From Azotobacter salinestris (GTDB lineage Bacteria; Pseudomonadota; Gammaproteobacteria; Pseudomonadales; Pseudomonadaceae), in assembly GCF_009363155.1 (NCBI RefSeq), contig NZ_CP045302.1, positions 137,001-201,000 on the forward strand: a DNA stretch of 64,000 bases, written 5' to 3'. Each line of letters starts with the position of its first letter. The stretch's first letter is position 1. The notes below the pieces were generated by a model. That model saw only the letters and a program-made list of their open reading frames with translations, was not told the origin of the DNA and made no database searches. A program made the position numbers and the translations under genes. Of this stretch, positions 1 to 8,643 are shown one piece after another.

Positions 1-233
1 GGGGCGATTTCCAGGCGGATGCCCAACTGCTCGTGCATCCGTCGCTGCATGTGCTCGAGATCGGCCAGGCTGGCGAGACTTTCCAGGCGCTCGAGCAGAC
101 GCTTCTCCTCCTGGCGCGTCAGGCGCAGGATGCGCAGGTCGGCGCCGGGCGTGTCCAGCAGCCGTTCGCGCCCGCAGGTGCAGACCCCGGGCGGACAGGG
201 TTGGCGGATCGGGAAAGAGGGCATCATGGGCAT
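1..233 (-). CDS. Cys-rich small hypothetical protein (3' end off window)
   Basis: An open minus-strand frame begins near 233 and runs off the left edge, so only the first 77 codons are visible. ATG codons lie at 233, 227 and 224 and I cannot separate them. The N-terminus carries a CPPGVCTC motif, a possible metal-binding or redox cysteine cluster, followed by a charged helical stretch rich in Arg, Leu and Glu with heptad-like leucines. I do not recognise a named family. Codon use matches the GC-rich neighbours, which supports a real gene over the overlapping plus-strand frames. Confidence 0.5.
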   Translation of the reverse strand, partial: MPMMPSFPIRQPCPPGVCTCGRERLLDTPGADLRILRLTRQEEKRLLERLESLASLADLEHMQRRMHEQLGIRLEIA

Positions 234-389
234 CGATCATAGCGGTCCGCGATCACCGTTGCCCATTGCCTGAACGCCCGAACACAACCCCATGCGGGAA
301 GGCCTGCGCGGCTGACTCGCCCAGTGGACTCCAGCGGGTCGGGGACTGTCAGCCGGCGGCAGATTCCAGGGCGCTGGCCGAGCAGTGCC

Positions 390-1508
390 TTATGATCGTA
401 TGGCGGGACGAGGCGGCTGGTCTTTCGCTGGAAGCGCCAGACGCTCGGCCTCCTGCGCCATGGCGTCCTGCCAGAGGCCCCTGGTCACTTCTCGCCACCA
501 GGGCTCCATTGCCTCTGCCCGGGCCGGCTCGACCGGTTCACCCAGGCGTGGCATCAACAATCCCTCTGGAGCTTTCGCCAGCAGCACATCGGCCGGCTGG
601 GCCCATGGGTGCATCGCCAGATTGAAGGTGCCCCAGTGCACGGGCAGGAGACGCCCACTGCCCAGTTGTGCCCAGGCCCGCAGGGCGTTGTCAGGCCCCA
701 GATGCACATTTCCCCAGGATGGATGGAAGGCGCCAATCTCGAGCATCACCAGGTCGAAAGGGCCGAGCCGCTGGCCGATCTCGACGAAGGCCGGGGACAG
801 CCCGGTGTCGCCGCTGAAGAACAGGGAGTGCCGCTCGCCGTGCAAGGCGAACGACGACCAGAGCGTTGCGTTGCGATCTCGAAGCCCGCGTCCGGAGAAG
901 TGATGCGATGGTGCGGCGGTGATCGTCAGTCCGGTCGGCAGCACCCTATGTTCCCACCAGTCGAGCTCGATGATGCGCTTGGCTGGCACACCCCAGGCTT
1001 CCAGGTGCAGCCCGACGCCCAGCGAGGTGATGAAGGGGACCTGGCGCGCGGCCAGCGCCCGGATGCTCGGATAATCCAGGTGGTCGTAATGATCGTGCGA
1101 GATCAGCACCGCATCGAGCGGCGGCAGGGCAGCGATGTCGACCGGCACCGGCTGAAAGCGTTTGGGGCCGGCGAACGGCAACGGTGAGGCACGCATCCCC
1201 CACACGGGATCGGTCAGCACCCGGTGTCCATCGATTTCCAGCAGCACGGTCGAATGGCCGAGCCAGGTGGCCCGCAGCCCGGTTTCGACTGGCCGGGCCC
1301 AGGCGGAGCATGGATCGAGGGCGGGAAGCGGCCGCGCCGGCGTGCGACCCTCGCCACGAAACAGGAAATCGACCAGTGTCGGCCGGTCCTCAGGCATGCG
1401 CTGCGCGCTGGACGGATAGGTGTTCACGAAACCGCCATCGACATACTGCCGGGAGGCCTGCATGCGTTCCCGTCTGAGCCCATCGGCGCGCCGAGCAAAA
1501 ACAGCCAT
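390..1508 (-). CDS. MBL-fold metal-dependent hydrolase (UlaG/NAPE-PLD-like)
   Basis: This 372-residue protein belongs to the metallo-beta-lactamase fold superfamily, in the branch of lactonase-like (UlaG) and N-acyl-phosphatidylethanolamine phospholipase D-like enzymes. The HxHxDH metal motif is present as H138, H140, D142 and H143 in SHDHYDHLD. A further histidine lies in APSHHFSGRG, the bridging aspartate in FSGDTG, and a late histidine in PVHWGTF, so the binuclear metal site looks complete. There is no signal peptide, so it is probably cytoplasmic. An AGGAG sits 7 nt before the chosen ATG. The physiological substrate cannot be read from sequence; hydrolysis of a phosphodiester, lactone or thioester is possible. 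It stands alone, reading away from the NRPS cluster. Confidence 0.85.
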   Translation of the reverse strand: MAVFARRADGLRRERMQASRQYVDGGFVNTYPSSAQRMPEDRPTLVDFLFRGEGRTPARPLPALDPCSAWARPVETGLRATWLGHSTVLLEIDGHRVLTDPVWGMRASPLPFAGPKRFQPVPVDIAALPPLDAVLISHDHYDHLDYPSIRALAARQVPFITSLGVGLHLEAWGVPAKRIIELDWWEHRVLPTGLTITAAPSHHFSGRGLRDRNATLWSSFALHGERHSLFFSGDTGLSPAFVEIGQRLGPFDLVMLEIGAFHPSWGNVHLGPDNALRAWAQLGSGRLLPVHWGTFNLAMHPWAQPADVLLAKAPEGLLMPRLGEPVEPARAEAMEPWWREVTRGLWQDAMAQEAERLALPAKDQPPRPAIRS

Positions 1509-2226
1509 CTTTCATCTCCTGTCGATCGGGCCAGCCCCGGTTTAGGGAGGGATGGATTTCCCTCGCCTCGGACACAGGATTTTTGACCAGCCCCAAGCCA
1601 ATGAGCTTCCTCCGCTGATCGGTACCCTCCGTTCGCCAAGGCCGGTTGAAATCGATCCTGCCCTGTCAGTCGTGGGCAGGCTTTCAAACACTCATGCGAG
1701 CCTTCGGGGCTTCCGGTCGACGCGCCTGGCCGCGTCGTGATGCCGCGATCGATTGTTGTCGGTTTGGGCGTGGAGCGGCAGGACAAGATTACGTTTGAAT
1801 TAAATATTCGTTGCGTAAAAGCTTCGACTGAGGATTTCCGGTTGAAGTTATGAGCAGGGCAGTTGCGTGACGCTTTGACACAGTCTCTTCAATACGGCGC
1901 TATGTTGCACTTGGGTTCTGGAAATGACATACTTATGCCATTATAAGAAAATTGTAAGATTTCGCGTGTGGCAAAAGATGCACAAGGCACTTTCTTATAG
2001 TAAGTCACCGGTTTAAGCGTGTTGTCTGGCAGTGCGCGGTAAGAACTTGGAAAGTTTCTAAGGTAAGTTGATTCGGACGGGATAGCCGAAAGCTAGGCTC
2101 CGGAGTCGTCGTCGTTTTTCTGGCGGCGGTTTCCAGTCATTCCTTTACGTGCAGACTTTCGGCATGGCGTTCCTGCCATGCATCTCCCTTCGAACTTCTC
2201 TTGATAACTTCATTAATTAAGAAAAA
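1509..2226. other. Long intergenic region upstream of the NRPS operon
   Basis: No convincing gene is present here. The right half is clearly AT-richer than the flanking genes and must hold the promoter of the NRPS operon. I looked for a Fur box and for -24/-12 or -35/-10 elements. A TTGACA near 1876 is followed by TATGTT, but at a spacing of about 20, so I do not call a promoter. The last 20 bases before the NRPS start are A/T-rich with no strong Shine-Dalgarno sequence. Confidence 0.5.
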
Positions 2227-5200
2227 TTGAAAATGTTCGACGTATTGGAAGAGCGGCCGGCTGTTTGCGAGCCCGTGCCTGAGCCATGCCCCTTAACCGG
2301 TTTGCAACATGCTTATTGGGTTGGTGAGCAAAAGGTCTACAAGTTTCACACTATCCCGTTTCTTTATTTCTGCTATTTCACCGAGAGCCTCGATGTTCCC
2401 CGGCTCGAAGCGGCACTCCAGACAGTGCTCGAGGCTTATCCCGAGTTGTCCATGGAGTTTCTCCCCGACGGCACTCAGCGTCCGGCCCAGGAGCCGGTCG
2501 GAAAGATCTCTCTCGAGATGACCGACTGGCGCGGCCAGCCGCCGATCGGCACGGCAGAGCTGCAGGAGTTGCGCAAGAAGGACATGGAGAGCAAGCTGGC
2601 CCTGCTCGGCGCCAGGGTGCAGGTGACGGCGTTCCTGGATCGCGTCGCCGACGGCTATTACGTCAACTTCGGCTTCCGCCTGATCTCCTTCGACGCCTTC
2701 TCGGTTCGCCTGTTCTACAACGCCCTGGTGCGGGTCTATAACGGCATGGGCCTGCCCGAGGAGCCGCGCGCCTTCTTCGCCGAGTTCATGGCCAAGCGCC
2801 AGGCGCTCAAGGAGACCAGTGTCTTCCAGCGCTCCATGCAGTACTGGCAGGAGCGGATCGCCACGCTGCGCAACGCTCCGGAGCTGCCCGTGGTCGACCA
2901 CGAGCGCATGCCGGAGGAGTCCCGTTTCCGGCGCATCCGCCTGGTATTCGGCCCCGAGCGGGTGGCCCGCCTCAACGAGCAGGCGCGCAAACTGGGCATC
3001 AGCCCCAGCATGCTGTTCTGCACCGCCTATACCGATGTGCTGCGCCTGTGGTCGCGCAATCGCGCCTTCACCATCAACATGCTGATGAGCCACCGCCCCT
3101 CGGGCGATCCGCGCTTCCAGCGCGCCTTCGGCAACTTCGGCAGCACCCTGCTGCTCGAGTGCGCCGACAGCCCGGGGCTGTTCGCCGAGCGGGCCAAGGT
3201 GCTGCAGCGGCAGCTGGCGCGGGACATGCGCCACTCCCGTGTCGAGGGCGTCGACGTGATCCGCGCCATGGGCAGCACCGGCACCGGCCTGCCGGTCATG
3301 CCGGTGGTGTTCGCCAGTTCCCTCGGCCTCGACCTGCCGGAGGGGCTGCTGCTGCCCAACGAGTTCGGCCTGAAGAACATGGGCGGCGGCCTGCACACCC
3401 CGCAGGTCTGGCTGGACTGCCAGGCCTATATGTACCTCGACGAGATGGTGGTGAACTGGGACTACGTGGAGGGCCTGTTCCTGCCCGGGGTCATCGAGAA
3501 CATGTTCGAGGCCTTCGAGCAGCAGATCGAGGCCATCCTGCAGCACGAGGCCCCCCAAGAGGCGCTGCTGCTGCCGCGGGTCCCGCCGAAGGCGCTGCTG
3601 GCGCGCCAGGCGGCCAACCGGACCGAGCGCGAGCTGCCGACCGGCCGGATGGAGCACTTCGTCGCCGAGGCCTGCACCCGCTACCCCGAGCGGGCGGCGA
3701 TCATCGCCCCCGACCGCGTCGTCGACTACCGGAGCCTGTGGGGCTGGAGCACCAACCTCGCCGCCCGGCTGCGCCAGGCCGGCGTCGGCAGCGACGATCT
3801 GGTCGCCGTGGTGGCCAAGCGTGGCTGGCGCCAGGTGACGGCCCTGCTCGGAGTGGTCCAGTCCGGCGGTGCCTACCTGCCGATCACCAGCGAGCAGCCG
3901 GCGGCGCGCAAGGAATGGCTGATCTCCCGTCCGGGGGTCAAGGTCGTGCTGATCGAGCGCGAACTGGCCATCGACCTGGCGCTGCCGCCGGACGTGCGCG
4001 TGCTGCTGCTGGACGAGGTGCTGCCCGATGCGCCGCCGCCGGCGGTGGCGCTGGAGCCGGCCCGGGGAGAGCGCGATCTGGCCTATGTGATCTTCACCTC
4101 CGGCTCGACCGGCCAGCCGAAGGGCGTGGCCATCGATCATCGCGGGGCGGTGAACACCATCCAGGACGTGATCGCCCGCTTCGGCCTGACCTGCGAGGAC
4201 CGGCTGATCGGCCTGTCCAGCTTCAACTTCGACCTGTCGGTCCACGACATCTTCGGCGGTCTGGCCATGGGCGCTGCCCTGGTGCTGCCGCCGCACAGCG
4301 AGACGCCGGCGCCCGACCAGTGGGCCGCCTGCGTGCGCGACCACGGTGTGACGGTATGGAACACCGTGCCGGCCTCGCTGGAGATGCTGATCGAGTTCCT
4401 CGGCCCGCAGGCTGCCACCTACATGCACAGCCTGCGGCTGGTGATGCTCAGTGGCGACTGGATCCCGATCACCCTGCCGGAGCGGCTGAAGAAGGTGGTA
4501 CCGGGCGTCACCCTGATCAGTCTCGGCGGCGCCACCGAAGCCTCCATCTGGTCCAACTACTTCCCGGTCGGGCAGCTCGCACCGGGCTGGAAGAGTATTC
4601 CCTACGGCTGGCCGCTGTCCAACCAGAGCTTCCATGTGCTGACCCGGGAACTCGAGCCGGCTCCCGACTGGGTGCCGGGCGACCTGTACATCGGTGGCAT
4701 CGGTCTGGCCCGCGAGTACTACAACGACCCGCAGCGCACCGCCGAGAGCTTCATCGTCCATCCGCAGAGCGGCGAGCGCCTGTACCGCACCGGCGACGTC
4801 GGCCGCTACTTCGACGACGGCTGCCTCGAGTTCCTCGGCCGCCTCGACGGGCAGGTGAAGATCCGCGGCTTCCGCATCGAGCTGGAAGAGATCGACGCCA
4901 ACCTCGCCCGCTGTCCGGGAATTCGCGCGGCCACCACGGTGGTGGTGCGCAGTGGCGAGGACAGCCGTCTGGTGGCCTTCTACCAGCCGGCGGCCGAGCC
5001 GCTGGAGGCCGAGGCGATCCGCGCCCACCTGGCCGCCAGCCTGCCGTCCTACATGATTCCGTCCCAGGTCATGGCGGTGGAGAGCCTGCCGGTCACCGCC
5101 AACGGTAAGGTGGACCGCAAGGCGCTGTCGGCCATGGCCGACGCGCTCGGCCCGGAGACTCGGGCCCGGCGCAGTCCGACCAGCGAAACCGAGCGGCGTC

Positions 5201-6213
5201 TGGTCGGTCTGTGGAGCCAGTTGCTCGGCGTGGAAGCCCTGGGCATCGACGACGAGTTCTTCGAGCTGGGGGGCACCTCGCTGCTGGCCGTGCGCCTGAT
5301 CAACGAGATCACCCGCGCGTTCGGCCAGACCCTGCCGCTGGTGTCGCTGCTGCGCCACGGCACCATCGCCGCCCAGGCCGCCATGCTCGACGCGGCCGAG
5401 CACGCCGGCCACCAGCGTACCCCGCTGGCGGTGATGCGCGAAGGCGGGCCGGCCACCCTGGCCCTGGTCCACCCGGTGGGCGGCAACATCCTCTGCTACC
5501 GGGAGCTGATCGAGCTGCTGCCCGCCGGCGTGAGCGTGCTCGGCCTGCAGTCCCCCGGCGACGGCGCCCCGCGCCAGCTGGAGGCGCTGGCCGCCAGTTA
5601 TGTGGATGCCCTCTGTGCCCAGGCCGCCGAGCCGGCCTCGATCCACCTGCTGGGCTGGTCCATGGGCGGGGTGATTGCCCAGGAAATGGCCCGGCAGATG
5701 GAGGCGCGCGGCATCGCGCCGAACGGGGTGACCATGATCGACAGCTGGATGGCCGCACCGCAGAGCCAGGGGGGCCTGCGCCTGGAGGGGGAGGCCCTGC
5801 TGCTCAACTTCCTCCGCGACCTGCTGTCCGGCGAGCCGCTGCCGATCGACTTCGACAGCCTGTCGCGGCTGGACGAGGCCGAGCGGCCGGCAGCCATCGT
5901 GCAGGCGCTGAAGCAGGCCGGCGGCATCGGCTCCGACCTGTCCCGGGAGGAGTTCCTCGCCCTGCTGGACGAGTATCGGGCCAATTACGACGCGCTGGTC
6001 GGCCATGCGCCGCGCCCGACGACCACGCCCGCGCGCCTGTACCGGGCCAGCCGCAGCATGGATTTCCCGCTGCTGGCGCCGTTCGCTCTGGCGGAGGCCG
6101 CGAATCTCCAGGTCATCGACTGGGAGGGCGATCACTTCTCGGTGGTCGAGCGGGACTCCCTGCGCGAGATTCTGGCGCACCTCTCGAATTCCGGCGAGGT
6201 CGCCCTCTGGTAG
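2227..6213 (+). CDS. One-module nonribosomal peptide synthetase (Cy-like, A, PCP, TE)
   Basis: A 1328-residue synthetase with four domains. Residues about 20-440 resemble a heterocyclization domain (CPLTGLQHAYW opening, PVVFASSLG and TPQVWLD late motifs), but the catalytic DxxxxD reads R151-LISF-D156, so the first Asp is missing. The adenylation domain follows (about 475-960; FTSGSTGQPKG near 623, WNTVPAS near 711, LSGDWIP near 741, GKVDRK near 960). Its eight-residue pocket reads roughly D-L-H-N-M-S-L-I, close to the known cysteine code DLYNLSLI. The carrier domain has LGGTSL with Ser1018. A type I thioesterase closes the protein (GWSMGG, Ser1145; GDH, His1303). The TE implies that a product is released from this single module. 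It is first in an apparent operon with a flavoprotein, an exporter and a PPTase. The product is unknown; a cysteine-derived acyl or thiazoline compound is inference. Confidence 0.9.
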   Translation: MKMFDVLEERPAVCEPVPEPCPLTGLQHAYWVGEQKVYKFHTIPFLYFCYFTESLDVPRLEAALQTVLEAYPELSMEFLPDGTQRPAQEPVGKISLEMTDWRGQPPIGTAELQELRKKDMESKLALLGARVQVTAFLDRVADGYYVNFGFRLISFDAFSVRLFYNALVRVYNGMGLPEEPRAFFAEFMAKRQALKETSVFQRSMQYWQERIATLRNAPELPVVDHERMPEESRFRRIRLVFGPERVARLNEQARKLGISPSMLFCTAYTDVLRLWSRNRAFTINMLMSHRPSGDPRFQRAFGNFGSTLLLECADSPGLFAERAKVLQRQLARDMRHSRVEGVDVIRAMGSTGTGLPVMPVVFASSLGLDLPEGLLLPNEFGLKNMGGGLHTPQVWLDCQAYMYLDEMVVNWDYVEGLFLPGVIENMFEAFEQQIEAILQHEAPQEALLLPRVPPKALLARQAANRTERELPTGRMEHFVAEACTRYPERAAIIAPDRVVDYRSLWGWSTNLAARLRQAGVGSDDLVAVVAKRGWRQVTALLGVVQSGGAYLPITSEQPAARKEWLISRPGVKVVLIERELAIDLALPPDVRVLLLDEVLPDAPPPAVALEPARGERDLAYVIFTSGSTGQPKGVAIDHRGAVNTIQDVIARFGLTCEDRLIGLSSFNFDLSVHDIFGGLAMGAALVLPPHSETPAPDQWAACVRDHGVTVWNTVPASLEMLIEFLGPQAATYMHSLRLVMLSGDWIPITLPERLKKVVPGVTLISLGGATEASIWSNYFPVGQLAPGWKSIPYGWPLSNQSFHVLTRELEPAPDWVPGDLYIGGIGLAREYYNDPQRTAESFIVHPQSGERLYRTGDVGRYFDDGCLEFLGRLDGQVKIRGFRIELEEIDANLARCPGIRAATTVVVRSGEDSRLVAFYQPAAEPLEAEAIRAHLAASLPSYMIPSQVMAVESLPVTANGKVDRKALSAMADALGPETRARRSPTSETERRLVGLWSQLLGVEALGIDDEFFELGGTSLLAVRLINEITRAFGQTLPLVSLLRHGTIAAQAAMLDAAEHAGHQRTPLAVMREGGPATLALVHPVGGNILCYRELIELLPAGVSVLGLQSPGDGAPRQLEALAASYVDALCAQAAEPASIHLLGWSMGGVIAQEMARQMEARGIAPNGVTMIDSWMAAPQSQGGLRLEGEALLLNFLRDLLSGEPLPIDFDSLSRLDEAERPAAIVQALKQAGGIGSDLSREEFLALLDEYRANYDALVGHAPRPTTTPARLYRASRSMDFPLLAPFALAEAANLQVIDWEGDHFSVVERDSLREILAHLSNSGEVALW

Positions 6214-6288
6214 AAACCGGACAACCGCGACCGCTCCGCCGCAGCGCTGGGCGGTCGTCCCTTTTCCCAGTCACGGATTGGAATTTCA

Positions 6289-7530
6289 ATGAGTGGACAT
6301 TTCGACACCCTGATCGTCGGTGGCGGTCAGGGCGGGCTCTCCACGAGCTACTACCTGACCCTGCAGAAGCGTTCCCACCTGGTGCTGGAGCGTGGCGACA
6401 TTCCCGCGCCCGTCTGGCGCGACGACCGTTGGGACTCCTTCACCCTGGTCACGCCCAACTGGGACTTCCGCCTGCCCGGCGCCACCTACGCCGGTGACGA
6501 TCCCGACGGCTTCATGCCCCGCGAAGAGATCGTGCGGACCTTCGCCGACTACGTCCGGCGCCACCAGCTGCCGGTGAAGTACAACACGGAGGTCACGGAA
6601 ATCTGCGCCGACCCCGCCGGATTCCGCGTCTCCACCCGCAATGGCGACTGCTACACCGCACGCAACGTCGTGGTCGCCACCGGCCTGTTCCAGTTCCCGC
6701 GCCGGCACGCGATGGCGGCCAGGCTGGCCCCGTCGGTCTGCCAGATGCACTCCGGCGCCTATCGCAACCCGGCGGCGCTGGCGCCCGGCGCGGTGCTGGT
6801 GGTCGGCAGCTCCCAGTCCGGCTGTCAGATCGCCGACGAGCTGAACCGGGCCGGCCGTACCGTCTACCTGTGCGTCGGCCGGCACGACCGGGCGCCGCGC
6901 CGCTATCGCGGCAAGGACATCTTCGAGTGGATGCGCCTGTCCGGGCTGGCCGACCAGACCGCCGACAGCCTGCCTTCGCCGAAGCTCAGGTTCACCCCCA
7001 ACCCGATCATGGCCGGCCGCCACGAAGGCGGCAGCCTCAACGTGCACCGGCTGGCCCGCAATGGCGTGCAACTGCTCGGCACGCTGCAGGACATCGACGG
7101 AGCCTGCCTGAGCATCGCGCCCGACCTGCACGACAACCTGGCCGGCACCGACCAGCGCGAGGCCGAGCTGCTGGGCAAGATCGACATGCTGGTGAAGATG
7201 CGCAACCTGGATCTGCCCGAGGAACAGCCCGAGCGCCTCGAGGACGGCTACGCCGCGCCGCTGAGCGAGCGGCTCGACCTGGCCGCGGCCGGCGTCACCA
7301 CGCTGATCTGGGCCACCGGCTATGGCTTCAGCTTCGATCTGGTCAGGTTCCCGGTGTTCGACGAGGACGGCTATCCGCTGCAGCAGCGCGGCGCCACGGC
7401 CCAGCCCGGGCTCTACTTCGTCGGTCTGCCCTGGCTGTACAACAAGCGCTCGGGCCTGTTGAGCGGCGTCGGCGAAGACGCCGAACACATCGCCGGACAC
7501 ATCCAGGCGCGGGACAACGGGAAGGGGTAG
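6289..7530 (+). CDS. FAD/NAD(P)-dependent flavoprotein monooxygenase
   Basis: This 413-residue protein has two dinucleotide-binding sites: an N-terminal FAD motif IVGGGQGG (residues 9-16) and an internal NAD(P)H motif VVGSSQSG near 180. A late ATGYGF motif near 342 is typical of class B flavin monooxygenases. It resembles the CzcO / MSMEG_0569-type flavin oxidoreductases. It lies 75 bp after the NRPS and 3 bp before the exporter gene, so it probably tailors the NRPS product, for example by N- or S-oxygenation or by oxidising a thiazoline ring. The chosen ATG at 6289 opens directly into the FAD motif. The classical FMO signature FxGxxxHxxx(Y/F) is not obvious, so the exact subclass is uncertain. 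Confidence 0.85.
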   Translation: MSGHFDTLIVGGGQGGLSTSYYLTLQKRSHLVLERGDIPAPVWRDDRWDSFTLVTPNWDFRLPGATYAGDDPDGFMPREEIVRTFADYVRRHQLPVKYNTEVTEICADPAGFRVSTRNGDCYTARNVVVATGLFQFPRRHAMAARLAPSVCQMHSGAYRNPAALAPGAVLVVGSSQSGCQIADELNRAGRTVYLCVGRHDRAPRRYRGKDIFEWMRLSGLADQTADSLPSPKLRFTPNPIMAGRHEGGSLNVHRLARNGVQLLGTLQDIDGACLSIAPDLHDNLAGTDQREAELLGKIDMLVKMRNLDLPEEQPERLEDGYAAPLSERLDLAAAGVTTLIWATGYGFSFDLVRFPVFDEDGYPLQQRGATAQPGLYFVGLPWLYNKRSGLLSGVGEDAEHIAGHIQARDNGKG

Positions 7531-7533
7531 GTC

Positions 7534-8643
7534 GTGAGCGAAGGAGCACCGGCGAACACCGCCGCACAACCCGCAGGACCGGCACCGGGAAGCACCCGGA
7601 AGGCCAAGGTGATCCTCGCGCTGATCGCCCTCGTCGGCCTCGCCGTCGTGGGGCGCATGTGGTGGCGCAGCACCTATTTCGAGGAAACCGACAACGCCTA
7701 CGTGGAAGGTTACATCAGCACCATCGCGCCCCGGGTCGATGGCGTGGTGACCAAGGTCCTGTTCGAGGACAACCAACAGGTGCGCGCCGGCGACGTGCTG
7801 GTCGAGCTCGATCCGGCCGACTATGCCGTGCGGGTCGACGAGATCAAGGCCCAGATCCAGGAAGTCGATGCCGAACTGCTCAGGCTGGATGCCAGCATCG
7901 AGCAGGGCGAGGCCAGGGTTCGTGCCCTGAGCGCACGCTCGGCCCGGCATCTGGCCGAGCTCAAGCGCTACAAGCAGGATGCCGAGCGCCAGCTGGCCCT
8001 GCGCAACCAGGACATGAAGGCCGTGACCGGGACGGAGCTGGACGCGGCCATCGCTGCCCGCGACGGCGCCCAGGCGGATTACACCGCCCAGCAGGAAGAG
8101 ATCCGTGCGGCCCAGGCCGGTGTCGAGGCGACCCGCTCGTCGCGGGCCGTCCTGCTCGCCCGCAAGGAGGTGCTCGCCGCCAAGCTGCGCGATGCCGGGC
8201 TGCAGCTCGAATACACCACCCTCAAGGCACCGGTGGACGGCCAGATCGGCAACAAGTCGGTCGAGGTCGGCGACCATGTGACCAAGGGACAGCGCCTGGT
8301 GGCGATCATCCAGGACGGGGTCTGGGTGACGGCGAACTTCAAGGAAACCCAGCTGCGCGATCTGCTCCCGGGACAGAGGGTCAGCATCCGCCTCGACACC
8401 TTCCCCGGGCAGGAGATCGAGGGCCGGGTGGACAGCTTCGCGCCGGCTTCGGGCGCCAAGTTCGCCCTGTTGCCGCCGGAAAACGCCACCGGCAACTTCA
8501 CCAAGATCGTCCAGCGCGTGCCGGTGAAGATCACCTTCGCCCCGCAAACGCCCAAGGCGCTGATGGAGCGGGTGGTGCCGGGCATGTCCGCGCTGATCGA
8601 GATCGATCTGCGCCAGGAGGCGCCCAGGGTGGCCGCCCAATGA
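7534..8643 (+). CDS. HlyD/EmrA-family periplasmic adaptor subunit
   Basis: A 369-residue membrane-fusion protein of the EmrA type. A short cytoplasmic tail is followed by one transmembrane segment (about residues 25-42), then the biotinyl-lipoyl half (ETDNAYVEGY, APRVDGVV), a long coiled-coil hairpin (about 95-225) and the second lipoyl half (APVDGQIGNKSVEVGD). It would bridge the inner-membrane MFS pump to the outer-membrane channel encoded next. The start is GTG, 3 bp after the previous stop; the stop overlaps the next start, indicating translational coupling. Placement inside the NRPS operon suggests export of that product or resistance to it. Confidence 0.9.
   Translation: MSEGAPANTAAQPAGPAPGSTRKAKVILALIALVGLAVVGRMWWRSTYFEETDNAYVEGYISTIAPRVDGVVTKVLFEDNQQVRAGDVLVELDPADYAVRVDEIKAQIQEVDAELLRLDASIEQGEARVRALSARSARHLAELKRYKQDAERQLALRNQDMKAVTGTELDAAIAARDGAQADYTAQQEEIRAAQAGVEATRSSRAVLLARKEVLAAKLRDAGLQLEYTTLKAPVDGQIGNKSVEVGDHVTKGQRLVAIIQDGVWVTANFKETQLRDLLPGQRVSIRLDTFPGQEIEGRVDSFAPASGAKFALLPPENATGNFTKIVQRVPVKITFAPQTPKALMERVVPGMSALIEIDLRQEAPRVAAQ

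Noticed and set aside
1780-2226. Fur box or sigma-70 promoter before the NRPS
   Set aside because: AT-rich segments near 1940 and 2205 do not match the Fur consensus beyond chance, and a TTGACA has no -10 at workable spacing.
2293-6180. Very long open frame on the minus strand opposite the NRPS
   Set aside because: It is a shadow of the high-GC NRPS gene. It has no recognisable domain and unlikely composition rich in His, Gln, Gly and Arg.
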